Shown here in pieces: positions 53,944 through 62,082 of a stretch of DNA of 64,000 bases. A model generated the notes under the pieces. That model made no database searches. It saw nothing but the letters and a program-made list of their open reading frames with translations, and was not told the origin of the DNA. The translations under genes were made by a program, and so were the position numbers. How positions within the stretch are numbered: position 1 is the stretch's first letter; each line of letters begins with the position of its first letter. Location of the stretch: contig NZ_CP119108.1 of assembly GCF_029094505.1 (NCBI RefSeq), positions 3,286,001-3,350,000 on the forward strand, written 5' to 3'. Source of the stretch: Microbacterium horticulturae. Its GTDB lineage: Bacteria > Actinomycetota > Actinomycetes > Actinomycetales > Microbacteriaceae.

Positions 53944-54984
53944 ATGGCCGATCCGACGCTCGTGACCACCGAGGTCCGTGACACGACCACGGCCGCTCTC
54001 GCGGTGCGGTCGGACGCTCGTCGGCGCACAGGAAGGCTGTCCCCTCGGGCAGCCTTCCTGCTGCGTCGGATCGGTCGACTGGCCATCGCCCTCATCGTCG
54101 TCGTGGTGGCATCCTTCTTCCTCATCCACCTGATTCCCGGCGACCCCGTGCGCGCCGTGCTGGGACCGGATGCGACCCCCGAGCTCGTCGCGGCGACGCG
54201 CAGCGAGCTCGGACTCGACAAGCCCCTCGGCATGCAGTTCGTCGACTATGTCGGAGGTCTGCTGCGCGGGGACTTCGGGGTCTCGATCCGCACCCATCGG
54301 CCGGTGGCGGACATCCTCGCCCAGCGCTTCCCCGTGACGCTCACACTCGGCGCGGTGTCGTTCATCGTCGCCGTGCTCGGGGCGCTGCCGGTGGGCATCG
54401 CCGCCGCGGTCTGGTCGCGATCCGGACGTCGGAGGGCGGGGAGCATGGGACTGTCGGCGATCCTGGGCGTGCTCATCGCCGTCCCCGACTTCCTTCTCGG
54501 CGTCGGATTCGTGGCCCTCTTCGCTGTGACGCTGGGCTGGTTGCCCGCGGCCGGCTGGGGCGACCTGTCCCAGGCGGTGCTTCCCGTGCTCGCACTCTCG
54601 CTGGGTCCGATGGCGTATCTGGCCCGCATCGTCCAGGTCGAGATGGTCGCGGTCCTGGGGATGACCTACATGACCACGGCACGCAGCAAGAGGCTCCCGG
54701 CGCGGCTCATCCACCTCCGCCACGCGCTGCCCAACATCGTGACCGCCTCGCTCACGGTCGGCGGTCTCGTGCTCGCCGGGCTCACCGCCGGCACCGTGCT
54801 GATCGAGACTGTCTTCGCCGTGCCCGGAATGGGAACCACGCTGGTATCCGCGGTCAGTGCGAAGGACTATCCCGTCGTCCAGGGGGCGGTGATCGTGTAC
54901 GCGCTGATAGTGCTGGGCGTCAATCTCGTCGTCGACATCATCCTCGTCACCATCGACCCGCGGTCATCGATCACGGAGGGCTGA
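53944..54984 (+). CDS. ABC transporter permease, DppB type (second system)
   Basis: 346 aa. A ~40-residue charged N-terminal extension comes before the first helix. Then FFLIHLIPGDPVRAVLGP, typical of DppB, and the coupling segment LGMTYMTTARSKRLPARLIHLRHALPNI. Six helices. Five bases after the binding-protein stop and 3 bases before the fusion gene. Confidence 0.9.
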   Translation: MADPTLVTTEVRDTTTAALAVRSDARRRTGRLSPRAAFLLRRIGRLAIALIVVVVASFFLIHLIPGDPVRAVLGPDATPELVAATRSELGLDKPLGMQFVDYVGGLLRGDFGVSIRTHRPVADILAQRFPVTLTLGAVSFIVAVLGALPVGIAAAVWSRSGRRRAGSMGLSAILGVLIAVPDFLLGVGFVALFAVTLGWLPAAGWGDLSQAVLPVLALSLGPMAYLARIVQVEMVAVLGMTYMTTARSKRLPARLIHLRHALPNIVTASLTVGGLVLAGLTAGTVLIETVFAVPGMGTTLVSAVSAKDYPVVQGAVIVYALIVLGVNLVVDIILVTIDPRSSITEG

Positions 54985-54987
54985 GAC

Positions 54988-56748
54988 ATGGCAGTGCAGA
55001 CAACGCGCGGACGGCCGCGCGCCGTGACGATCCTCGCGATAGCAGGCACACTCCTGCTGGTTCTCGCGGCGATCTTCGGTCCGATCATCTTCCGGGCAGC
55101 CGCCGACGCCGTGGACGTGGGCACACGCCTCGCCTCCCCGAGCGCGGCCCACCCGTTCGGAACCGATGAGCTGGGACGCGACATCCTTGCGCGGGTCATG
55201 ACCGCCACGCGGCTCTCGCTCGTCCTGGCGATCGGTGCAACGGTCATCGCCTTCGTGGGAGGGCTTGTCATCGGCCTGGTCGGGGTTATCCTGCCGCGCA
55301 CGCCGCGGCGGCTTCTGATGAGCCTGCTCGACATCCTGCTCGCCTTCCCCTGGCTGCTGCTGGTGCTCTTCTTCACGGTCATCTGGAGCGCGAGCGCCAC
55401 GACGGCCATGATGGCGATCGGCATCGCCGGCATCCCCGGACACGCGCGACTCGTCTACAACCTGGCCTCGTCCGTCTCCGGTCGCGATTACGTGCGCGCC
55501 GCGCGCGTGGTCGGCGTCGGCCCCATCGGCATCCTGTTCCGCCATGTGCTGCCCAACATCCTGGCGCCGCTCGTCGTCAACGCCGCCGCGGCGGCCAGCG
55601 TCGCACTGCTGTCGTTCGCCGGGCTCTCGTTCCTCGGCCTGGGTGTGCAGGCTCCGCAGTACGACTGGGGCCGGATGCTGCAAGAGGGGACGCAGCGGAT
55701 CTACGTGAATCCGCTGGCGGCGCTGGGGCCGGGCCTTGCCATCGTGCTGGCCGGCGTCGTGTTCACCCTCATCAGCGAGGCGTTCGCCCAGATCCCGGGT
55801 GCCGGCGGCCGTGCGGTGCGCGCTCAGGCCCTCGCTGCCGTTGCAGGCCGTCGTCGCAGAGTCATACCCGCCCATGGCGGTCGCGGCGCCGTCGACGGTT
55901 CGATAGCACGCATGGCGGACCTGCACGTCTCGTTCCCGGCGCCGGACGGGACCCTCATCGAGCAGGTGCACGGAGTCGACCTGCGGATCATGCCGGGTGA
56001 GACCGTCGGAATCGTCGGTGAGTCGGGATCGGGGAAGTCCCTGACCGCGATGGCGATGGCCGGCCTGCTCGAAGGTCCCGCCGTCGTCACGACGTCGGGG
56101 CACACCTTCGACGACATCGACATGACCCACCTGTCGGCGTCCGGTCGCGCACGCCTCGCAGTGGAGCTCGGTATGGTCTTCCAAGATCCGCTGACCTCGC
56201 TCAATCCCGCGCTGACGATCGGCCGCCAGCTGACCGAGGTCCCCGAAGTGCACATGCGCATGTCCGTCGGCCAGGCGCGCCGTCGCGCCATGGACGCCCT
56301 CGAGGCGGTGGGAATCGCCGACGCCCGGCGACGGCTCTCGCAGTATCCACACGAGTTCTCCGGCGGCATGCGGCAGCGCGCCATGATCGCGATGGCGATG
56401 ACTGCTCGCCCTCGGCTGATCATCGCCGACGAGCCGACGACCGCTCTGGACGTCACGGTCCAGCGCCAGGTGATGCGGGTGCTGCGCGGCGCCCAGGAGG
56501 AGACGGGGGCTGCCATCGTCTTCATCTCACACGACATCGCCCTCGTCTCGGCGTTCTGCGACCGGATCCTGGTGATGAAGGACGGGCACATCGTCGAGGA
56601 GGTGGACGCGCGGCGGATCCAGCAGGACGCGAAGCATCCCTACACGCGCGCACTCATCGCCTGCCTTCCCGACATGCGCTCGGACCGCAGCCGTCCGCTC
56701 CCGGTGATACCTCCCGACATCGCCGCCGTCTCCGAGGTGCCCGCATGA
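54988..56748 (+). CDS. ABC transporter permease-ATPase fusion (DppC-DppD)
   Basis: 586 aa in one frame. Residues ~1-275 form a DppC permease (FGTDELGRDILARVM, coupling GRDYVRAARVVGVGPIGILF), then a ~35-residue Arg/Ala-rich linker. The rest is a DppD ATPase ([56 protein letters not shown]). Such fusions are known in Actinobacteria and fix the stoichiometry of the two parts. The next gene, overlapping by 4 bp, supplies the second ATPase. Confidence 0.92.
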   Translation: MAVQTTRGRPRAVTILAIAGTLLLVLAAIFGPIIFRAAADAVDVGTRLASPSAAHPFGTDELGRDILARVMTATRLSLVLAIGATVIAFVGGLVIGLVGVILPRTPRRLLMSLLDILLAFPWLLLVLFFTVIWSASATTAMMAIGIAGIPGHARLVYNLASSVSGRDYVRAARVVGVGPIGILFRHVLPNILAPLVVNAAAAASVALLSFAGLSFLGLGVQAPQYDWGRMLQEGTQRIYVNPLAALGPGLAIVLAGVVFTLISEAFAQIPGAGGRAVRAQALAAVAGRRRRVIPAHGGRGAVDGSIARMADLHVSFPAPDGTLIEQVHGVDLRIMPGETVGIVGESGSGKSLTAMAMAGLLEGPAVVTTSGHTFDDIDMTHLSASGRARLAVELGMVFQDPLTSLNPALTIGRQLTEVPEVHMRMSVGQARRRAMDALEAVGIADARRRLSQYPHEFSGGMRQRAMIAMAMTARPRLIIADEPTTALDVTVQRQVMRVLRGAQEETGAAIVFISHDIALVSAFCDRILVMKDGHIVEEVDARRIQQDAKHPYTRALIACLPDMRSDRSRPLPVIPPDIAAVSEVPA

Positions 56749-57512
56749 ACGCGCTCGAGATCGAGCACCTGCACATCCGGTACGGGCACACTCCGGTCGT
56801 CGAGGACGTGAGCCTCACGGTGGGCGCCGGGCGCACCGTGGGTCTCGTCGGCGAATCCGGGTCGGGCAAGAGCACCATCGCCGCGGCCGTGGTCGGACTC
56901 GTGCAACCGGCACAGGGTGACATCCGCATCGACGGCGTCTCGGCGATCGGGCGCACGGCTGCGGCGCGACGCTCGCGACGCCAGGTGCAGCTCGTCTTCC
57001 AGGACCCGTTCTCTGCGCTGGATCCGCGGATGCCGGTGGGTGACTCGATCGCGGAGGCTCTGCGCGCGACCGGCCGGCGCTGGTCGAAGCCTGCGCGCAT
57101 CGCGCGTGTACGCGAACTGCTCACCCAGGTCCATCTCGATCCGGATCGTGCCGGCGAGCGTCCCGGGGCGTTCTCGGGGGGCCAGCGGCAGCGGGTCACC
57201 ATCGCACGCGCGCTGGCCGGGGAGCCCACCCTGCTCGTCGCCGATGAGGTGACCAGCGCCCTGGACGTCTCGGTGCAGGGGGCGATCCTGAACCTGTTGC
57301 GTGAACTGCAGGCCGAGCTCGGGCTCTCGATGCTTTTCATCACGCACAATCTCGCCGTGGTCCGCTACATCAGCGACGAGATCTGCGTGCTGCGTGGCGG
57401 ACGGCTTATCGAGTCGGGGCCCACGGAATCTCTCACCGAGACCCCGGGCGACCCCTACACAACGGAGTTGCTCGAATCGGTGCCGGTGCTCGGCGAAAGG
57501 ATGGAGCTGTGA
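56745..57512 (+). CDS. ABC transporter ATPase, DppF type (second system)
   Basis: 255 aa. [44 protein letters not shown] and ITHNLAV. The Walker B downstream residues read DEVTSALD rather than DEPTSALD, a common variant. Partner of the fused DppD domain. ATGA with the preceding gene and GTGA with the M20 gene. Confidence 0.92.
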   Translation: MNALEIEHLHIRYGHTPVVEDVSLTVGAGRTVGLVGESGSGKSTIAAAVVGLVQPAQGDIRIDGVSAIGRTAAARRSRRQVQLVFQDPFSALDPRMPVGDSIAEALRATGRRWSKPARIARVRELLTQVHLDPDRAGERPGAFSGGQRQRVTIARALAGEPTLLVADEVTSALDVSVQGAILNLLRELQAELGLSMLFITHNLAVVRYISDEICVLRGGRLIESGPTESLTETPGDPYTTELLESVPVLGERMEL

Positions 57513-58699
57513 TGGATGACATCTTCGACGCGGACTCCCGCATGCTAACGGATCGCCTCGTCGCGGTGCGCCGGGAGTTGCACGCGCAGCCGGAGGTCGG
57601 GCTGGATCTGCCCGCGACGCAGAAGGTCATCCTTCGCGAACTCGCCGGGCTTGGCATGGAGATCATGACCGGGCGATCACTGTCGTCGGTGACCGCCGTG
57701 CTGCGTGGCGCCCGCCCCGGGCCGGCAGTGCTGCTGCGGGCCGACATGGACGCGTTGCCGATCGCGGAGCGGTCCGAAGTGCCCTACGCGTCGCACAACG
57801 GCGCCATGCACGCGTGCGGGCACGATCTGCACATGGCGGGGCTGCTCGGAGCAGCACGGCTGCTCGCCACCCGCCGCGACGAGCTTGCCGGCACCGTGGT
57901 GTTCGCCTTCCAGCCCGGAGAAGAAGGCTTCGCCGGAGGACGCATGATGATCGAAGAGGGCCTGGTAACCGCATCCGGCACCCGTCCGGTGGCCGCATAC
58001 GCGACGCACGTGGACTGCGAGACGCCACGTGGTCGGCTCATCACGCGGCCCGGACCGATGATGGCCAGCGCGAGCGGAATGAAGATGAGCGTGCGCGGAA
58101 CGGGCGGGCACGCCGCGCGTCCTCACCAGGCTGTCGATCCCGTCCCGGTCGCCGCGGAGATCATCCTCGCCGTCCAGACCTTCGCCGCGCGGCGGATCGC
58201 CGCGACCGATCCTGCCGTGATCTCCATCACGCGGTTGCACTCCGATGCCGAGGCGGGCAACGTCCTGGCAGGAACTGTCGACCTCGAGGCGAACATCCGC
58301 ACGCTGTCTCCGACCGCGCTGGAAACCGTCCGCACCGACTTGCCCGCACTGGTCACGGCGATAGCCGAAGCGCACGGGTGCCGCGTCGACGTCCAGTTCA
58401 TCGACTCCTACCCGGTCACGGTCAATGATCCCAGCGAGACGGAATGGGTGCTGAGCCTGCTCGATGAACGGCCGGAAGACGTCGTGCGGCTGGCCGAGCC
58501 CTCGATGGCGTCGGAGGATTTCGCCTACATTCTCGAGGAGATCCCGGGGACTCTTGTTTTCTTCGGTGTGGAGCCCGAAGGCGGGTCCGCGCCGTTGCAC
58601 TCCGACCGCGCGCGGTTCGATGACACTCTGCTGGCAACCCAGGCGGCGATCATGGCGCAGCTGGCGTGGCGACGGCTGGAGCGGACTGCGGACAGCTGA
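57509..58699 (+). CDS. M20-family amidohydrolase (hippurate/N-acyl amino-acid hydrolase type)
   Basis: 396 aa. Metal ligands of the bacterial aminoacylase subgroup are all visible: HACGHDLHM (Cys and His), PGEEGFAGG (Glu), ATHVD (His) and a late His in APLHSD. A dimerisation domain lies between (GTGGHAARPHQAVDP). It releases an amino acid from an N-acyl conjugate. Coupled to the transporter, so it probably acts on the imported molecule first. GTG start, or the ATG three bases later. Confidence 0.9.
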   Translation: MMDDIFDADSRMLTDRLVAVRRELHAQPEVGLDLPATQKVILRELAGLGMEIMTGRSLSSVTAVLRGARPGPAVLLRADMDALPIAERSEVPYASHNGAMHACGHDLHMAGLLGAARLLATRRDELAGTVVFAFQPGEEGFAGGRMMIEEGLVTASGTRPVAAYATHVDCETPRGRLITRPGPMMASASGMKMSVRGTGGHAARPHQAVDPVPVAAEIILAVQTFAARRIAATDPAVISITRLHSDAEAGNVLAGTVDLEANIRTLSPTALETVRTDLPALVTAIAEAHGCRVDVQFIDSYPVTVNDPSETEWVLSLLDERPEDVVRLAEPSMASEDFAYILEEIPGTLVFFGVEPEGGSAPLHSDRARFDDTLLATQAAIMAQLAWRRLERTADS

Positions 58700-58771
58700 C
58701 CGACGCGGAATGCGCGCTCCACTCATCGTTTTCGCGCGCCGAAAGGGCATGTTCCGAAGTTCCAGACATGC

Positions 58772-58981
58772 TCACAGACGAACTACGGGAAGCGAGCAGA
58801 CACTCGATGGTGCATCTTGAGAAGTGCACCCCCTCCCCCGTATCGGGGCACCTGCTCGTATACGGGCAGTCATCGCTGAAGTGAGAATGGCGATGAAGAT
58901 GAGGCCGAACAGTATCGCCATGGCGCCGGCGGGTGAGCCTCCGCGCATGACGTGCGCGACCCCCAGCACGAGGCTGAGCAC
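58772..58981 (-). CDS. Possible small membrane protein, or the remnant of one
   Basis: 69 codons from a GTG at 58981. Two hydrophobic segments (LSLVLGVAHVMRGG and AGAMAILFGLIFIAILT) are followed by a low-complexity tail. In the same frame, upstream of the GTG, the DNA encodes more helix-like sequence (LFGHRGVVILIAAV) with no start codon before a stop, so the gene may have lost its beginning. No family recognised. Confidence 0.3.
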   Translation of the reverse strand: MLSLVLGVAHVMRGGSPAGAMAILFGLIFIAILTSAMTARIRAGAPIRGRGCTSQDAPSSVCSLPVVRL

Positions 58982-59085
58982 GGCGGCGATGAGGATGACG
59001 ACCCCGCGGTGACCAAATAGGTTCCGAAGTTCATGACCGCCCTATGCAGCGTGCCCGCGCCGGTGGCGGCCTCTACCCTGGCCGA

Positions 59086-59196
59086 ATGACGACCGTCCCG
59101 CGCTTCGTGCGTTTAACATCCCCATTCTGGTTCGCCTTCCAGGGGTACATCGACGAGCAGAACGGGACGGAGGTTGTCCCTGACGGTCGAAGATAA
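59086..59196 (+). CDS. Short open frame with a leaderless-type promoter
   Basis: 36 codons (MTTVPRFVRLTSPFWFAFQG, then YIDEQNGTEVV and five more). The ATG stands six bases after a -10-like TACCCT, the same arrangement as well-supported genes in this window. The peptide has a compact hydrophobic-aromatic core. It may be a real small protein or the truncated start of a lost gene. Confidence 0.3.
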   Translation: MTTVPRFVRLTSPFWFAFQGYIDEQNGTEVVPDGRR

Positions 59197-59235
59197 CATC
59201 GAGGGCCTCCCCCGATGCAACACGCGTCAGGAGAA

Positions 59236-59605
59236 CTACCTGGTCCTCACAGACCGGCCGGCGGACGTCGAGAACTCCTTGAATGCGAGCGCACGACCCA
59301 GTTCCGCGGCCGCCCATGCGAACACGCCCCGCAGCAGGTTCATCGGGTCGAGGACCAGGTACTTCCGACTGTGGAGGGCGCCGCCGCGGCCGGGGACGCG
59401 TCGAAGGTGCCCAGGCAAAAGCCTCCCAGGGCGATGAACTCGTCGTCGTCGGTGGCCAGGGTGTTGTGCGACGGATGATGTCAGAGTTCATCTCGTCGAC
59501 GGTCCGGTGGGGCCGGTTGGACAGCTCGATGATGCGAGCGTGCCCGAAGTGGTGGTCGGACGAGAAGAAAACCCGGCATCCGGCAGGCAGTTCCAGATGC
59601 TCCAT
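59236..59605 (-). pseudogene. Calcineurin-like metallophosphoesterase, frameshifted remnant
   Basis: From an ATG at 59605 the frame reads VFFSSDHHFGHARIIELSNR, then PHRTVDEMNSDIIRR, the N-terminal metal-binding DHHFGH motif of a small phosphoesterase subfamily. The match then shifts to another frame (NTLATDDDEFIALGGFCLG... LHSRKYLVLDPMNLLRG), which ends in a stop at 59236. The GNHD-type second metal motif is not found, so the gene is broken and incomplete. Confidence 0.7.
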
Positions 59606-59827
59606 ACCCGTCCATGCGCAGTTCAAGCAGCCGGGTGTTCCCTCAGCCATTCGGTGACCCCATACCGCAGCAGCCCGTCAGTGAATCGCCCATCCATCCC
59701 AGTGGTCGTTTGTCAACATCCGCCAGCCCGCCGACGGGAAACCCATTGCAACCATGCAGATGCCGACAACCGGGCAGTATGAGTATTACAACTCTTGCCG
59801 CTGATCTGGGATTTGGGCTCGTGTAAT

Positions 59828-59938
59828 TCTCAACTACCGTGCGAATTGGGCCTACGACATGAGGAGCCGAGGATCCGAAGCCACCAGTCTCAACATTCTG
59901 CGAATTGATCAATGCGGTCTCAACTTGTGTGAGAATCC
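59828..59938. repeat. Imperfect direct repeats resembling insertion-sequence ends
   Basis: Three related copies: 59828-59848 (TCTCAAC, 5 bases, TGCGAATTG), 59888-59907 (TCTCAAC, 4 bases, TGCGAATTG) and a weaker 59918-59938 (TCTCAAC then TGTGAGAATCC). A perfect palindrome ATTGATCAAT (59904-59913) sits at the end of copy two. Repeated subterminal sites of this kind are typical of IS21-type transposase binding sites. No transposase gene is nearby, so this would be a solo end. Confidence 0.4.
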
Positions 59939-59944
59939 ACATCC

Positions 59945-59986
59945 AAAGACTCGATGTGTCGCCGTAGGCGGCGCAGCGAGTCTTTT
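59945..59986 (+). terminator. Strong stem-loop with T run
   Basis: Nine-base perfect arms AAAGACTCG (59945-59953) and CGAGTCTTT (59977-59985), with an inner GTCGCC-GTA-GGCGGC stem, followed by a further T. It looks like an intrinsic terminator that could act in both directions. No intact gene ends just before it, so it may belong to a lost mobile element or an unrecognised RNA. Confidence 0.5.
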
Positions 59987-60103
59987 GCGTTGCTGGCGTC
60001 GGATCGAATGCGCCCCGGGCGGGCCCACGCTGCCAGCACGGCCCCCGTGACCTTCGTCGCCCTCTCCGGCCCTCGAGCCCGCAGCCGCCGCTAGCGTGGA
60101 AGC

Positions 60104-60931
60104 ATGACCGATGCCGCGGCATCCACCCCTCGCTCGTCCGGGATCCCACTCGGCGATCGCCCCGCCGACGCCGTGCCCGCGCACTGGCTGCTGGCCAGGG
60201 TCGGCAAGAAGGTGCTGCGCCCGGGCGGAGTGAAGCTGACGAAGCGATTGGTCGGGATGCTGCCGCTGGGCGGCTCCGACGTCGTCGAGCTCGCCCCGGG
60301 TCTGGGGTTGACGGCGCGGATGCTGCTGGATGGGCATCCCGCGTCGTACATCGGCGTGGAAGACGACGCGTCGGCCGCGGCTCTCGCCGCCGACGCTATC
60401 GGCGAGCGCGGGCGCGTCATCGTCGGTGATGCGAAGAGCACCGGCTTGCCCGACGCTTCATGCGACGTCGTGCTGACCGAGGCGATGCTCACGATGCACA
60501 CCAACGCGCACCGAGGGGAGATCCTCGATGAAGTCGCGCGCATCCTGCGGCCGGGTGGCTGCTATGCGGTGCACGAGCTCGCCCTGGTGCCCGACGACAT
60601 CACCCCAGCCCAGGCTGACGACGTGCGGCTCTCGCTGGTGCGTTCGCAGAAGGTCAATACCCGCCCGCAGACCACACCCGAGTGGCGCGCTCTGTTCGCC
60701 GCGCATGGATTCGACGTCCAGCGACTCGAACATGCGCCGATGCGCCTGCTGCACCTGCGACGCCTGGTCGCCGACGAGGGGGTACGCGGCACGCTGCGCA
60801 TCGCGCGGAACGTGTTGCGTGACGCCGACGTCCGCCGGCGCATGCTGACGATGCGCGCGGCATTCAAGCGCAACGAAGACCACATCGCCGCCATCGCGAT
60901 CGTGGCCGTCCGGCGAGAGGAGAGAGCATGA
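60104..60931 (+). CDS. Class I SAM-dependent methyltransferase
   Basis: 275 aa. Motif I VVELAPGLGLTA, acidic loop VEDDASAAA, VIVGDAKSTGLPDAS and motif IV-like DVVLTEAMLTM, then LRPGGCYAVHEL: a small-molecule methyltransferase fold. The ATG at 60104 lies six bases from a -10-like TAGCGT, a leaderless start; no RBS is present. Coupled by ATGA to a DUF2249 gene. Substrate unknown. Confidence 0.85.
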   Translation: MTDAAASTPRSSGIPLGDRPADAVPAHWLLARVGKKVLRPGGVKLTKRLVGMLPLGGSDVVELAPGLGLTARMLLDGHPASYIGVEDDASAAALAADAIGERGRVIVGDAKSTGLPDASCDVVLTEAMLTMHTNAHRGEILDEVARILRPGGCYAVHELALVPDDITPAQADDVRLSLVRSQKVNTRPQTTPEWRALFAAHGFDVQRLEHAPMRLLHLRRLVADEGVRGTLRIARNVLRDADVRRRMLTMRAAFKRNEDHIAAIAIVAVRREERA

Positions 60932-61173
60932 CCGATTCTCAGGAGCAGATCGTCGACGCCCGGGTGCGCGGCGAGATGAGCTGCGCCGACATGGCGATGG
61001 GCGCGTTCGACGCGTTGACAGACCAGGCGAGCTTCGTGCTCGTGGCCAATCACGACCCGCGCGGCATCCACTACATGCTGCAGGCCGAACGCCCCGGCAC
61101 CTCCGGCTGGGAAGACCTCGAGTCGGGCCCCGAGCTCTGGCGGGCACGCATCACGCGCACTGCTACTGCCTGA
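60928..61173 (+). CDS. DUF2249-domain protein
   Basis: 81 aa. The pattern GAFDALTDQASFVLVANHDPRGIHYMLQ, then GWEDLESGPELWRARITR, covers almost the whole DUF2249 domain, including the conserved NHDP. Family members often accompany redox, nitrogen-oxide or metal-response genes, but no reaction is known. Overlaps the methyltransferase stop by 4 bp and may assist it. Confidence 0.8.
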   Translation: MTDSQEQIVDARVRGEMSCADMAMGAFDALTDQASFVLVANHDPRGIHYMLQAERPGTSGWEDLESGPELWRARITRTATA

Positions 61174-61206
61174 CCCGACATCGGCGGGGCGCCTCGCGCG
61201 CCGCGC

Positions 61207-62082
61207 TCAGAACACCGCGATCGGATTGACCGCGAGGCCCGCGGTGCCGGTGATGCGCGGCGGCGCCACGACGAGCATGAAGCTCCATCGTTGCCGTGCT
61301 GAGCACAGGTCGGCGAGCTCATCAAGGCAGGCGGCGTCGATCAGCGGAAGCCCCAGCCGCGCCAGCGCGACCTGATGCATCGGCAGGGGGAAGACCGGGG
61401 GTCGCGCGTCGCCGATGTCGCCGACGTAAAGCGCCGCGCCGTGCTCGTCGAGCCAGGCGACGGCGCTCAGGTCGAGGCCGGGAACCGGCCGCCCCATCGG
61501 CTGGTTCACGTCCCAGCCGGCGCGCACCACGATCGCATCGCCCGGGTGCACCGAGGTGCCGGCGCGGTCGAGCGCGGCATCCAGATCCGCTCCACTGACC
61601 CGGTGATCGGCGGGGATGCTGCCACGCCGAGGCGCCAGGTCGAGAAGCACTCCCCGGGTGACGATGCCCTTGCCGGCGTGGTCGGCGGAGCCATGACGGA
61701 CGCCCGTGGGGGTGATCGCCTGTTCGAGCGGAACACCCGGGTAGACCTTGTCTCCGGCAGGAATGTGGCAGAGCGCATCGAGATGCGTCAGAGCGGCGTT
61801 GTGGGTGTTGACGAGCAGTGAATCGGTCACGGCTGTGGGGCGGATGCCGTTGAAGTTGACGACCTGCATGACCGCGGCGGGTACCGTCGCGGGGCTTCCG
61901 ACGGGCGTGAGACCGGTCGTCAGCGGCGCGGGCGCGGTCGCCCGTGCGAGACTCACCGAGGTGCCCTCGCGGACCTCGGCCGCAGCCCGAGCTCGTGCGG
62001 CGTCGTCGATCAGATTGAGCGTGCCGATCTCGTCTTCGGCACCCCAACGCCCCCAGTTGCTCGGCAGACCGGCCTCGTTCAC
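61207..62082 (-). CDS. Cyclase-family metal-dependent hydrolase (kynurenine-formamidase-like)
   Basis: 291 aa. N-terminal NWGRWGAEDEIGTLNLI and the metal motif ...ALTHLDALCHI, with GDAIVVRAGWD later, identify the cyclase family (PF04199) and its THLDALxH subgroup, which lacks the first His of the kynurenine-formamidase HxGTHxD motif. It hydrolyses an amide or lactone, probably the product of the adjacent monooxygenase. The GTG at 62082 overlaps the monooxygenase stop (GTGA). Confidence 0.85.
   Translation of the reverse strand: MNEAGLPSNWGRWGAEDEIGTLNLIDDAARARAAAEVREGTSVSLARATAPAPLTTGLTPVGSPATVPAAVMQVVNFNGIRPTAVTDSLLVNTHNAALTHLDALCHIPAGDKVYPGVPLEQAITPTGVRHGSADHAGKGIVTRGVLLDLAPRRGSIPADHRVSGADLDAALDRAGTSVHPGDAIVVRAGWDVNQPMGRPVPGLDLSAVAWLDEHGAALYVGDIGDARPPVFPLPMHQVALARLGLPLIDAACLDELADLCSARQRWSFMLVVAPPRITGTAGLAVNPIAVF

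Noticed and set aside
57241..57260. DEVTSALD instead of DEPTSALD in the second DppF
   Set aside because: A tolerated variant among ABC ATPases; the catalytic Glu is retained.
61207..62082. Cyclase lacking the first His of HxGTHxD treated as a broken enzyme
   Set aside because: The THLDALxH form with Ala at that position is normal for this cyclase subgroup, so it is not evidence of inactivation.
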